Below, one piece after another: positions 57,868 through 63,919 of a DNA stretch of 64,000 nucleotides. Numbering within the stretch: the first letter of the stretch is position 1; each line of letters starts with the position of its first letter. Both the position numbers and the translations under genes were made by a program. The stretch is from a virus: positions 27,367 through 91,366 of the IMG/VR virus record IMGVR_UViG_3300017991_000083. The stretch is one strand, 5' to 3'. The notes beneath the pieces were generated by a model. The model searched no databases and had not been told where the DNA came from. It saw only the letters and a list, made by a program, of their open reading frames with translations.

Positions 57868-58680
57868 CTAGCTGTTGGCGCTCTCGGCGAAACGGGCCGC
57901 GACGGTCACGGGCTCCCCCTCGAGGCGGGCGACCAGGGGCGCCAGGCGCTCGAGCACGGCCACCAGGGCGGCGCGGGCCCTGACCTCGAGCTCGGCGCGG
58001 GCCTGGTCGGCCTCGGGGCCCTCGGCGTGGATCACGTCCAGGGCGCCGGCGTCGGTCGGGCCCTCGGGGTCGAAACGGCGCCCAAACTCGGCGCCGGCCT
58101 TGTCGACGTCGCCGGCGGTATCAATGGCGGCCTGGTATAGCACGGCCTCGACGGCGCGGGCGCCGGCCTGGGCCTGGCCGACCCGGCCGCGGTTGACGTC
58201 GGCCAGGTGCGCCAGGCGCTCGGCGTCGGTGTCATCCCGGGCCAGGTCTCCGGCCTCGAGGGCGGCGCCGGCCAGGACGTCGACGGCCCAGGCCTGGCCC
58301 AGGGCCCGGCCCAGGGCGTCGGCCAGGGCCTCGAGGCCCCGGGCGGCGGCGTCGATCTTCGCCCAGGCCAGGCCGGCGGCGTACGTCGCCCCGGCGGCGC
58401 CGGCCAGGGCCTGGCGGCGGTACGATCGGCCCGCGGCGATCACGGCCGCGGCGGTGTCCTCACGGCGGGCGCCGGCGGTCCGGGCCGCGGCCTCGAGCTC
58501 GAGGGCGGCGGCCTCGGCGTCGGCGTCGCCGGCCAGGCGGTCGGCCTCGAGGCGGGCCAGGTCGGCCGCGGTGCGGGCGGCCTCGGCGACGTTGCGGGCG
58601 GCGCGGTTGCAGGTCGCCAGGTCGCGGGCGTCGGCCGGGGCGACCAGGGCGGGCGGGGCGGTTTCGGTTGCGTTTCTCAC
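57868..58680 (-). CDS. Ala-rich helical protein, 270 aa
   Basis: GTG 58680 behind leader 2. Nearly all helix, Ala/Asp/Arg/Glu (VAEAARTAADLARLEADRLA; AEAAALELEAAARTAGARRE; LARDDTDAERLAHLADVNRG). No Cys or His cluster that would suggest a metal site, no membrane segment. It may form a long coiled coil or a polymer. Not recognised. Confidence 0.72.
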   Translation of the reverse strand: MRNATETAPPALVAPADARDLATCNRAARNVAEAARTAADLARLEADRLAGDADAEAAALELEAAARTAGARREDTAAAVIAAGRSYRRQALAGAAGATYAAGLAWAKIDAAARGLEALADALGRALGQAWAVDVLAGAALEAGDLARDDTDAERLAHLADVNRGRVGQAQAGARAVEAVLYQAAIDTAGDVDKAGAEFGRRFDPEGPTDAGALDVIHAEGPEADQARAELEVRARAALVAVLERLAPLVARLEGEPVTVAARFAESANS

Positions 58681-58734
58681 TGTCTCCCCCTTGCGGGGGG
58701 CCGGCGCCCAGGGCGCCGGCCCGGTTGCGGTTGT
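58681..58734 (-). promoter_or_regulatory. Repeated leader 2: hairpin plus Shine-Dalgarno hairpin
   Basis: Same order as leader 1, but the first stem is GGGCCGGCGCC-N3-GGCGCCGGCCC. Both sides changed together compared with leaders 1 and 3, which is covariation and supports a real RNA stem. The CCCCC-GCAA-GGGGG hairpin is unchanged. Confidence 0.75.
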
Positions 58735-59481
58735 CTACAGGTTGCCGGCCGGCGTGTCGCCGGCCAGGGTGTCGGCCAGGGCCTGGGCGCAGCCGGCGAG
58801 CTCGGCGGCGGCGGCGTTGTCCAGGCGGCGGGCGATCGCGTCGGCGTCGCCGGCGGCCCCCCTGGCGTCGGCCAGGGTGCGACGGGCGGCCCGCATATCG
58901 CGGGCGGCCTTGTCGGCGGCCTCGGCGGCCTTGCGGGCCCGGCGGGTCGCCAGGTCCAGGGCGCCGGCGGCCCTCGACGCCCGGCGGGCGGCCTTGCGGG
59001 CCAGGCGGTCGGCGGTCCGGCGCTCCCGGGCCAGGCGGGCGCGGTCGGCGACGTACTCCGGCCGCGGATCACAGCCGGCCGCGGTCCGCTGATCCTCGAG
59101 GGCCTGGGCGCTCTCGAGGCGGGCGACGGCCTGGGCGGCGGCCGTCAGGGCGGCGCCGGCCTGGGCCTCGGCCTCGGCCTCGACCTGGCGGGCCTCATCT
59201 CTCAGGCGCTCGACCAGGGCCGCGGCGCCGGCCAGGACCTCGGGCGCCGGGTTGCGGTAGGCCTCGAGGCGGACCGTTGCCAGGTGCCAGGAATGGCCCC
59301 CGCTGTGCATGTGCGGCGCCAGGCGGACCCGGGCGCGGTCGGTTTCCTCGTCGGCGTAGGCCTGGACCTCGACGCGACCCGACCAGCCGGCGGCGTGCGT
59401 GCGTACCCCCGACCCGGCCGACCCTAGACGGGTGGCGGCGGTCCGGCCCTGGCCCTCTGTCATCCCCTGGAAGCGTGCCAT
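58735..59481 (-). CDS. Ala-rich protein with conserved phage N-domain, 248 aa
   Basis: The first 80 residues differ from the rest: MARFQGMTEGQGRTAATRLG, SGVRTHAAGWSGRVEVQAYA, GGHSWHLATV. This recalls a small phage protein group (family name not known to me). The remaining 165 residues are Ala/Arg/Asp-rich helices (EAEAEAQAGAALTAAAQAVA; KAAEAADKAARDMRAARRTL). ATG 59481 overlaps the previous stop (TAATG). Confidence 0.75.
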   Translation of the reverse strand: MARFQGMTEGQGRTAATRLGSAGSGVRTHAAGWSGRVEVQAYADEETDRARVRLAPHMHSGGHSWHLATVRLEAYRNPAPEVLAGAAALVERLRDEARQVEAEAEAQAGAALTAAAQAVARLESAQALEDQRTAAGCDPRPEYVADRARLARERRTADRLARKAARRASRAAGALDLATRRARKAAEAADKAARDMRAARRTLADARGAAGDADAIARRLDNAAAAELAGCAQALADTLAGDTPAGNL

Positions 59482-59813
59482 TAGTGGCCCCCTCTCTGGC
59501 CGGCGACGTCGCCGGCGGTTGTGGTGTCGGTTGCGATCACGGCGGCCGCGAATCCGGCCGCGGTCAGGCGCCGGGCGCCGACCCTGGCGGCGTCGGCGTC
59601 GGCGTCGGCCTGGTCGGCCAGGCGGGCGGCCCGGCGGAATGCGGCCGCGGCCCGGCGGGCCTGGCGCTCGGCGGCCTGGTCGCCCGGCCGGCGGGCGGCC
59701 GCGGCGTCGGCCGCGGCGGCCAGGCGGGCGGCCCTTGCGACCTGGCGGGCGGCCCGGTCGGCGGCGGCCTCGAGCTCGGCGGCGGCGTCTCTGATTGCGT
59801 CGGCGGTTGTCAT
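59481..59813 (-). CDS. Ala-rich helical protein, 110 aa
   Basis: ATG 59813 behind leader 3. Pure Ala/Arg/Asp helix (AAAELEAAADRAARQVARAA; QAAERQARRAAAAFRRAARL) with a short beta end (AAGFAAAVIATDTTTAGDVA). Related in style to the other cassette proteins. Function unknown. Confidence 0.7.
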   Translation of the reverse strand: MTTADAIRDAAAELEAAADRAARQVARAARLAAAADAAAARRPGDQAAERQARRAAAAFRRAARLADQADADADAARVGARRLTAAGFAAAVIATDTTTAGDVAGQRGGH

Positions 59814-59864
59814 TGTCTCCCCCTTGCGGGGGGCCGGCCAGGGGCCGGCCCCGGTTGCGGTTGA
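59814..59864 (-). promoter_or_regulatory. Repeated leader 3: hairpin plus Shine-Dalgarno hairpin
   Basis: Nearly identical to leader 1: GGGGCCGGC-N5-GCCGGCCCC then CCCCC-GCAA-GGGGG and AGACA-ATG. Position directly after a stop codon. Confidence 0.75.
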
Positions 59865-60224
59865 CTAGCTGTCGGCGGATGCGTCGCCGACGGTCCCGGC
59901 CAGGTGCTCGGCCTCGAGCTCGGCGTCGGCCTGGGCGTCGGCGATCCGGGCCAGGGCCTGGCCGGCGCGGAGAGTGTGCAGGCGCTCATCTCCGGCGGCC
60001 CTGATCCGGCCGGCGATCGCGGCGACGGTCTCGGCGATCCGGTCGGCGTCGCCGGCCTGGATCGCGTCGGCGACGGTGTGCAGGTCATCCGGGCGGACGG
60101 CGACGCCCCCGGCGGGCGCGGCCTTGCGGGCGGCGGCCAGGTCGGCCAGGTCGGCGGCGGTCTCACTGGCGGCGGCGGCCTGATCGGCGGCGGCGGCCTT
60201 GCGGTCGGCGGTGCTCTTGCTCAC
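59865..60224 (-). CDS. Ala-rich helical protein, 119 aa
   Basis: GTG 60224 behind AAGGGGGAGACA. Sequence is Ala/Asp-rich helix (ADQAAAASETAADLADLAAA; ADRIAETVAAIAGRIRAAGD). An alternative ATG at 60326 lies exactly where the transcript from the 60333-60362 promoter should begin, which would give a leaderless 153-residue form. First gene of the cassette group. Function unknown. Confidence 0.7.
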   Translation of the reverse strand: MSKSTADRKAAAADQAAAASETAADLADLAAARKAAPAGGVAVRPDDLHTVADAIQAGDADRIAETVAAIAGRIRAAGDERLHTLRAGQALARIADAQADAELEAEHLAGTVGDASADS

Positions 60225-60332
60225 TGTCTCCCCCTTGCGGGTGCTCCCCTCGGCGGCCCCGGCCGGATTGCCGGCGGCGGTCTCGGGGGGCGGTTTGTGT
60301 CCTGCTGTTGGGCGGTTTGTCGTCATGGGGGC

Positions 60333-60362
60333 ATGGTAGCACGCCGGCGCCCAGGCCGTCAA
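60333..60362 (-). promoter_or_regulatory. Early promoter (minus) for the Ala-rich gene group
   Basis: TTGACG (60362-60357), 18 bp, TACCAT (60338-60333) with the extended TGC just upstream. Same design as the dnaN promoter and the two plus-strand promoters. The predicted start at 60326 coincides with an ATG. Confidence 0.75.
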
Positions 60363-60661
60363 GGATTATTTTCTCCCCCGTGTCGATTGTCGGCCGGCCC
60401 CCCTCGAGGCCGGGCCGGCGCCCCCTCGGGGGGCGGCGTATTCCGGCGGATTGCGGGCGCACGTTGCAAGCGGCGTGCCAAACGGTCGGCGACGCCCAGG
60501 GGCCGGGCCTCGAGGGCGGGCCCAGGGGGCGCTGGCGGGGGAGCTCGGCGCCGGCCTCGAGGGCGCCCCCTGGGGGCCGCGGGCGGCCTGGGGCGGCCCG
60601 GTGTCCAGGCCGGGGGCGTTCGTCGATCCTGGGGCGATCCCGGGGCCCTGGGCGACGCCCT
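60363..60661. repeat. Non-coding G-rich spacer with GGGGGCGTTCGT module
   Basis: No gene. The module at 60612 continues into CGATCCTGGGGCGATCC, so this is a fifth copy of the family found at 55.6-56.7 kb. CCTCGAGGGCG and GCGCCGGCC phrases recur. Confidence 0.6.
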
Positions 60662-60806
60662 GGCGCCGGCCCTGGCCCTGGCGGGGGAGCTCGAGCGCCG
60701 GCCGGCCCTGGCCCTGGCGGGGGAGCTCGAGCGCCGGCCGGCCCTGGCCCTGGCGGGGGAGCTCGAGCGCCGGCCGGCCCTGGCCCTGGCGGGGGAGCTC
60801 GGCGCC
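60662..60806 (+). repeat. 36-bp tandem repeat, four units
   Basis: GAGCTC landmarks at 60687, 60723, 60759 and 60795 give an exact 36-bp period. Each unit is GGCCCTGGCCCTGGCGGGGG then AGCTCGAGCGCCGGCC. No spacers between units, so this is not a CRISPR array. Confidence 0.85.
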
Positions 60807-60835
60807 GGCCTCGAGGGCGCCGGGGCGGTTCGGCC

Positions 60836-60865
60836 TTGACTCGAGGCCGGCCGGCGTGCTACAAT
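60836..60865 (+). promoter_or_regulatory. Plus-strand promoter A
   Basis: TTGACT (60836-60841), 18 bp, TACAAT (60860-60865) preceded by TGC (extended -10). Very close to consensus. It points away from the coding strand into a region with no gene but with the 26-bp repeats and a terminator. It defines a plus-strand transcript starting near 60872. Confidence 0.82.
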
Positions 60866-61002
60866 CGCGGTTCGGGTCGCCCCTGGGCGGCCCTGACGCC
60901 GGCCCCCGCGGCCCCCGACCTGGGCGGCCCCCGGCCGGCCCCCTCGAGGCGCCCCCGGCGCCCCCCCGGCCCCCTGGCCCCCCGGCCATATCACGCCCCC
61001 TA
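60866..61002 (+). ncRNA. C-rich leader of the predicted plus-strand RNA
   Basis: 137 bases between promoter A and the repeats with no start codon and ribosome site pair. The strand is C-rich, the complement of the G-rich repeats elsewhere. Treated as the 5' part of the non-coding RNA. Confidence 0.5.
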
Positions 61003-61199
61003 GCTTGCGAGCGATATGCCGACCCCTAGCTTGCGAGCGATATGCCGACCCCTAGCTTGCGAGCGATATGCCGACCCCTAGCTTGCGAGCGATCCCGACC
61101 CCCTTAGCTTGCGAGCGATCTCGAGACCGCGACCTTGCGAGCGATCTCGAGACCGCGACCTTGCGAGCGATCTCGAGACCGCGACCTTGCGAGCGATCC
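61003..61199 (+). repeat. 26-bp phased repeat array, eight copies
   Basis: CTTGCGAGCGAT begins at 61004, 61030, 61056, 61082, 61108, 61134, 61160 and 61186, always 26 bp apart. The bases between copies change (ATGCCGACCC, CCCGACC, CTCGAGACCGCGAC) while the spacing does not. Each core contains GCTTGCGAGC or a close form, a short dyad able to make a UGCG-loop hairpin in RNA. In one frame repeated TAG codons block translation, so it is not protein. Confidence 0.88.
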
Positions 61200-61260
61200 C
61201 GACCAGGCCCCAAACGGTCGGCGCCCCGGCCTCGACAAGGGGAGAGACCAGGGCGCCCGG

Positions 61261-61297
61261 GCCCCCGTTTGTGCGGGGGCGTTTTCGTTGTGTTTTC
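61261..61297 (+). terminator. Intrinsic terminator of the plus-strand RNA
   Basis: GCCCCCG-TTTGTG-CGGGGGC followed by GTTTTCGTTGTGTTTTC. The 7-bp GC stem with a U-rich tail on the plus strand is a standard rho-independent terminator. It lies at the end of the minus-strand gene 61297, whose stop is in the tail, so the two opposite transcripts meet here. Confidence 0.85.
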
Positions 61298-62097
61298 TAG
61301 GTCGCCGGGGGCGCCTCAAGGGCCCCGGCGACCCGGGCCGCGGCCTTGAGCTCGGCGTCGCGGGCGGCCTCGGCGTCGTCATAGTCGACAATCCGAACCT
61401 GGACCCCCGGCGTCGCGTCGCCGACGTGGGCGACGCCCCCCAGGACCTCGACGGTCACAAACGGGGCGCCGTCGATCTCCAGGCCGGCCAGGGCGATCTC
61501 GAGCTCTCCGGCGACGTACTCCGCGGCCTGGCGCCTCGGCTCGATCTCCGGGAACTCGCCCCCCTCAACGTCGGCGGCGGCCGCGGCCAGGAGCTCGACC
61601 TCGGCTCTCAGGGCCCGGATTGCGAAACGGGCCCGGTCGGCCAGGGCCTCGGCGCCGGCGCGGGCGACCTCGAGGGCCTGGGCGTACTCCTCGACCTCGC
61701 GGGCGTGTCGGTACTCCGTCATAACTTCCTGATCCTCGGCCTCGAGCGAATAGTACGCCCTCAGGTCGGCGGCCCAGGTGTCCAGGACCTCGGCGTCGCC
61801 CCGGCCCCCGTGTACCTGGGCGCCCGGCGACACGTACTCAGCCAGGGCGTCGATCACGTACTGCACGCCGTCAGGCGTCAGGGAAGCGCCCAGGTACTCC
61901 CCACATTCTGCACAGTGCAGGGGCGAATCCGTTTCGCCCCCGCCGTCAGGATACGGGCCGGCCGGCCAGGTGTCGGTGTCGGCGTCATCACGCGACGGGC
62001 GCCGGGCCGGGGCCCTGCCGGCGGCCTCGAGCTCGGCCTGGATCGCGGCGGCGCAAGTTTCACAGTAGATGTCGGCCTGGTAGATGTAGACGTCCAT
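61297..62097 (-). CDS. Zinc-ribbon-like phage protein, 266 aa
   Basis: ATG 62097 has AGGGGGGC. The N-terminal half holds CETC in YQADIYCETCAAAIQAELEA and CAEC in DSPLHCAECGEYLGASLTPD, two CxxC knuckles for one zinc. A helical Ala-rich half follows (EYAQALEVARAGAEALADRA), then a strand end (VTVEVLGGVAHVGDATPGVQ). Similar proteins with the same CETC/CAEC core are common in phages, function unknown. It is the gene after dnaN. Confidence 0.75.
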   Translation of the reverse strand: MDVYIYQADIYCETCAAAIQAELEAAGRAPARRPSRDDADTDTWPAGPYPDGGGETDSPLHCAECGEYLGASLTPDGVQYVIDALAEYVSPGAQVHGGRGDAEVLDTWAADLRAYYSLEAEDQEVMTEYRHAREVEEYAQALEVARAGAEALADRARFAIRALRAEVELLAAAAADVEGGEFPEIEPRRQAAEYVAGELEIALAGLEIDGAPFVTVEVLGGVAHVGDATPGVQVRIVDYDDAEAARDAELKAAARVAGALEAPPAT

Positions 62098-62138
62098 GTT
62101 GCCCCCCTTGTCGGTTGCGGCCCCCTCGAGGGCCAGGC

Positions 62139-62166
62139 GGCCCCCGGGCGACGGCGCCCGGGGGCC
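62139..62166. other. 12-bp stem-loop after dnaN
   Basis: GGCCCCCGGGCG-ACGG-CGCCCGGGGGCC, a perfect stem between the dnaN stop (62178) and the next start. It has no T-tract on the minus strand, so a processing or stability role is more likely than termination. Confidence 0.5.
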
Positions 62167-62177
62167 TGATCGGCGTG

Positions 62178-63386
62178 CTACTTCTCGAGTCTCAGGGGCA
62201 TCAGGATCGACCTGACGCCCTGGGCGCCCTGGTCGCCGGCGGCCTCGATCACGGCCGCGGCGACGGGCTTGGTCCATCCGACCCTGATCCGCTCCCCCTC
62301 GGGGAGATGCACCAGGGCGGCGGCCAGGTAGTCGCCATTGTATCCGGCGGTGAACTCGGCGGGCCCGCCGTCGACGTCGATGTACTCCCAGGCCTCGCCG
62401 ACGTCGGGCGTCGACACGGCGACCTTGCAGCGCCCCTTGCGGACCTCGAGACGAACCTGGTTCGTCAGGGTGTCGGCCAGGGGGGCGACGCGATCCAGGG
62501 CGCCGGCCAGGGCGGCCCGGTCGAACGTCGCCCAGGTCGCCGGCGTCGGGATCACTTGACGGTAGTTTGGGAATGGCCCCTCGAGCGCCCGGGCGACGAT
62601 AGTGACCAGGCCGATCTTGAACCCGACCCGGCCGGCCCCGTCGGCCTCGACGTATCCGAACCTGACAGGCGCCGGGGGCAGTTTCGCCTTGCGGGCGGCC
62701 TTCAGGTCGGCCGCGGCCTCGGCGGCGGCCAGGGCCAGGGCCTTTGGCGGCACTATGACGGCCTTGTCGGCCAGGCCGTTGGTGCGGGCGGGGAGCTCGG
62801 CGGAGACCAGGCGGTGGCCGTCGGTCGCCGTCGCCAGGACCTGGCCGTCGCCGACCTCGACAAACACACCGTTTAGACTCGGGCGCGTTTCGTCGGTCGA
62901 CGTGCAGAACCTGACGCGATTGTCCAGGGCGACCAGGGCCTCGGCGTCGATCTCGAGGCCCGGCGCCGGCGCCGGCCGGATCGACGGGAACTCGGGCGCC
63001 GGGAATCCCAGGACCTTGACGGTTGTCGGGCCCAGGGTGAGCTCGGCGCTCTCCGGGTCGCCGGGCTCGGTCTCCCCCTCGGCGGGCGCCGGGGTCTCGG
63101 CGTATATGGTCACGGCCTCGATCCCCTTTGCGCCCTTCAGGACCTTCAGGAGACGGTCGACGCCCAGGACCACGGCCCCGGCCTCGAGCTCGGCGCCGGC
63201 CTCGGCGGCGATCCGCCGGGTCACGGTCACGTCTAGGTCGGTCGCCGTCGCCAGGAGCTCTCCGGCCTCGACGTCGACGGTCATGTACGCCCCCGACAGT
63301 ACGGGGAGCGTCGCCTTGTTCGATGCTACTTTCTTCAGGCCCCTCAGGGCGCTCTCCAGGTCGGCACGTGCTACGGTTGCCCTCAT
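62178..63386 (-). CDS. dnaN: DNA polymerase III beta subunit (sliding clamp)
   Basis: 402 aa in the clamp layout: MRATVARADLESALRGLKKV at the start, PVLSGAYMTVDVEAGELLAT, LLKVLKGAKGIEAVTIY, then PEFPSIRPAP, TRPSLNGVFVEVGDGQVLAT, ATDGHRLVSAELPAR, and a C-terminal NGDYLAAALVHLPEGERIRV. The last residues (RSILMPLRLEK) resemble the clamp MPMRL end that binds clamp-binding peptides. It tethers a DNA polymerase to DNA. ATG 63386 with AGGGGGC is the start; an upstream in-frame extension is poor. Confidence 0.92.
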   Translation of the reverse strand: MRATVARADLESALRGLKKVASNKATLPVLSGAYMTVDVEAGELLATATDLDVTVTRRIAAEAGAELEAGAVVLGVDRLLKVLKGAKGIEAVTIYAETPAPAEGETEPGDPESAELTLGPTTVKVLGFPAPEFPSIRPAPAPGLEIDAEALVALDNRVRFCTSTDETRPSLNGVFVEVGDGQVLATATDGHRLVSAELPARTNGLADKAVIVPPKALALAAAEAAADLKAARKAKLPPAPVRFGYVEADGAGRVGFKIGLVTIVARALEGPFPNYRQVIPTPATWATFDRAALAGALDRVAPLADTLTNQVRLEVRKGRCKVAVSTPDVGEAWEYIDVDGGPAEFTAGYNGDYLAAALVHLPEGERIRVGWTKPVAAAVIEAAGDQGAQGVRSILMPLRLEK

Positions 63387-63460
63387 ATCTTGCCCCCTTG
63401 TCTCGGCGGCCTCGGCGGCCGCGGCCCTTGTCTGATGTCGGCCGGATTGCCGACGTTTAG

Positions 63461-63490
63461 AGTCTAGCATACATGCCCCCATGCTGTCAA
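63461..63490 (-). promoter_or_regulatory. dnaN promoter
   Basis: TTGACA (63490-63485), 18 bp, TAGACT (63466-63461) with a TGC extension. It lies about 70 bp upstream of the dnaN start and is divergent from plus promoter B, with 14 bp between the two -35 boxes. Confidence 0.82.
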
Positions 63491-63504
63491 GCGCCTTTTT
63501 GTGC

Positions 63505-63534
63505 TTGCGTCAGGGTCGGCCGGCGTGCTAGACT
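63505..63534 (+). promoter_or_regulatory. Plus-strand promoter B
   Basis: TTGCGT (63505-63510), 18 bp, TAGACT (63529-63534) with TGC extension. It reads into the 49-bp and 24-bp repeat arrays and has no gene downstream on this strand. Confidence 0.72.
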
Positions 63535-63589
63535 CGAGGCCTCGAGCGATCCCCAGGGCCCGGCCCTGGGGAGCTCGACGTCGGCCCCG

Positions 63590-63715
63590 GCCGGCGCCCA
63601 GGGGGAGCTCGAGGGCCCCGACCTGGCGCCGGCCTCGAGGGGGCGCCCAGGGGGAGCTCGAGGGCCCCGACCTGGCGCCGGCCTCGAGGGGGCGCCCAGG
63701 GGGAGCTCGAGGGCC
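63590..63715 (+). repeat. 49-bp tandem repeat
   Basis: GAGCTC landmarks at 63605, 63654 and 63703 give a 49-bp period. The unit runs GGCGCCCAGGGGGAGCTCGA then GGGCCCCGACCTGGCGCC and GGCCTCGAGG. Two full units and parts of a third. Confidence 0.8.
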
Positions 63716-63743
63716 CGGGACCGGCGGCGATATGTCGCCCCCT

Positions 63744-63830
63744 AGCTTGCGAGCGATCCCGACCTCGAGCTTGCGAGCGATCCCGACCTCGAGCTTGCGA
63801 GCGATCCCGACCTCGAGCTTGCGAGCGATC
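63744..63830 (+). repeat. 24-bp phased repeat array, four copies
   Basis: CTTGCGAGCGAT begins at 63746, 63770, 63794 and 63818, 24 bp apart, separated by CCCGACCTCGAG. Same core as the 61.0 kb array, with different spacing. Confidence 0.88.
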
Positions 63831-63841
63831 CCGACCAACAC

Positions 63842-63875
63842 AAGGGGCCCCAGGTCTATAGACCTGGGGCCCCTT
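63842..63875. terminator. Perfect 34-bp palindrome
   Basis: AAGGGGCCCCAGGTCTA is followed by its exact complement. Hairpin formation would give a 15-bp stem with a TATA loop. It could stop the plus-strand RNA from promoter B or be bound by a dimer. Two more core repeats follow at 63878 and 63904. Confidence 0.6.
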
Positions 63876-63919
63876 AGCTTGCGAGCGATATGTCGCCCCC
63901 TAGCTTGCGAGCGATCCCG
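63876..63919 (+). repeat. Two further CTTGCGAGCGAT copies after the palindrome
   Basis: Core copies at 63878 and 63904, 26 bp apart as in the first array. They end two bases before the stop of the right-hand gene fragment. Confidence 0.8.

Noticed and set aside
60662-60806. 36-bp repeats considered as a CRISPR array
   Set aside because: Units are contiguous with no spacers, and no cas genes are present.
61003-61199. 26-bp repeats considered as CRISPR repeats with short spacers
   Set aside because: The bases between cores are only 14 long and mostly identical from unit to unit, so they are not spacers.
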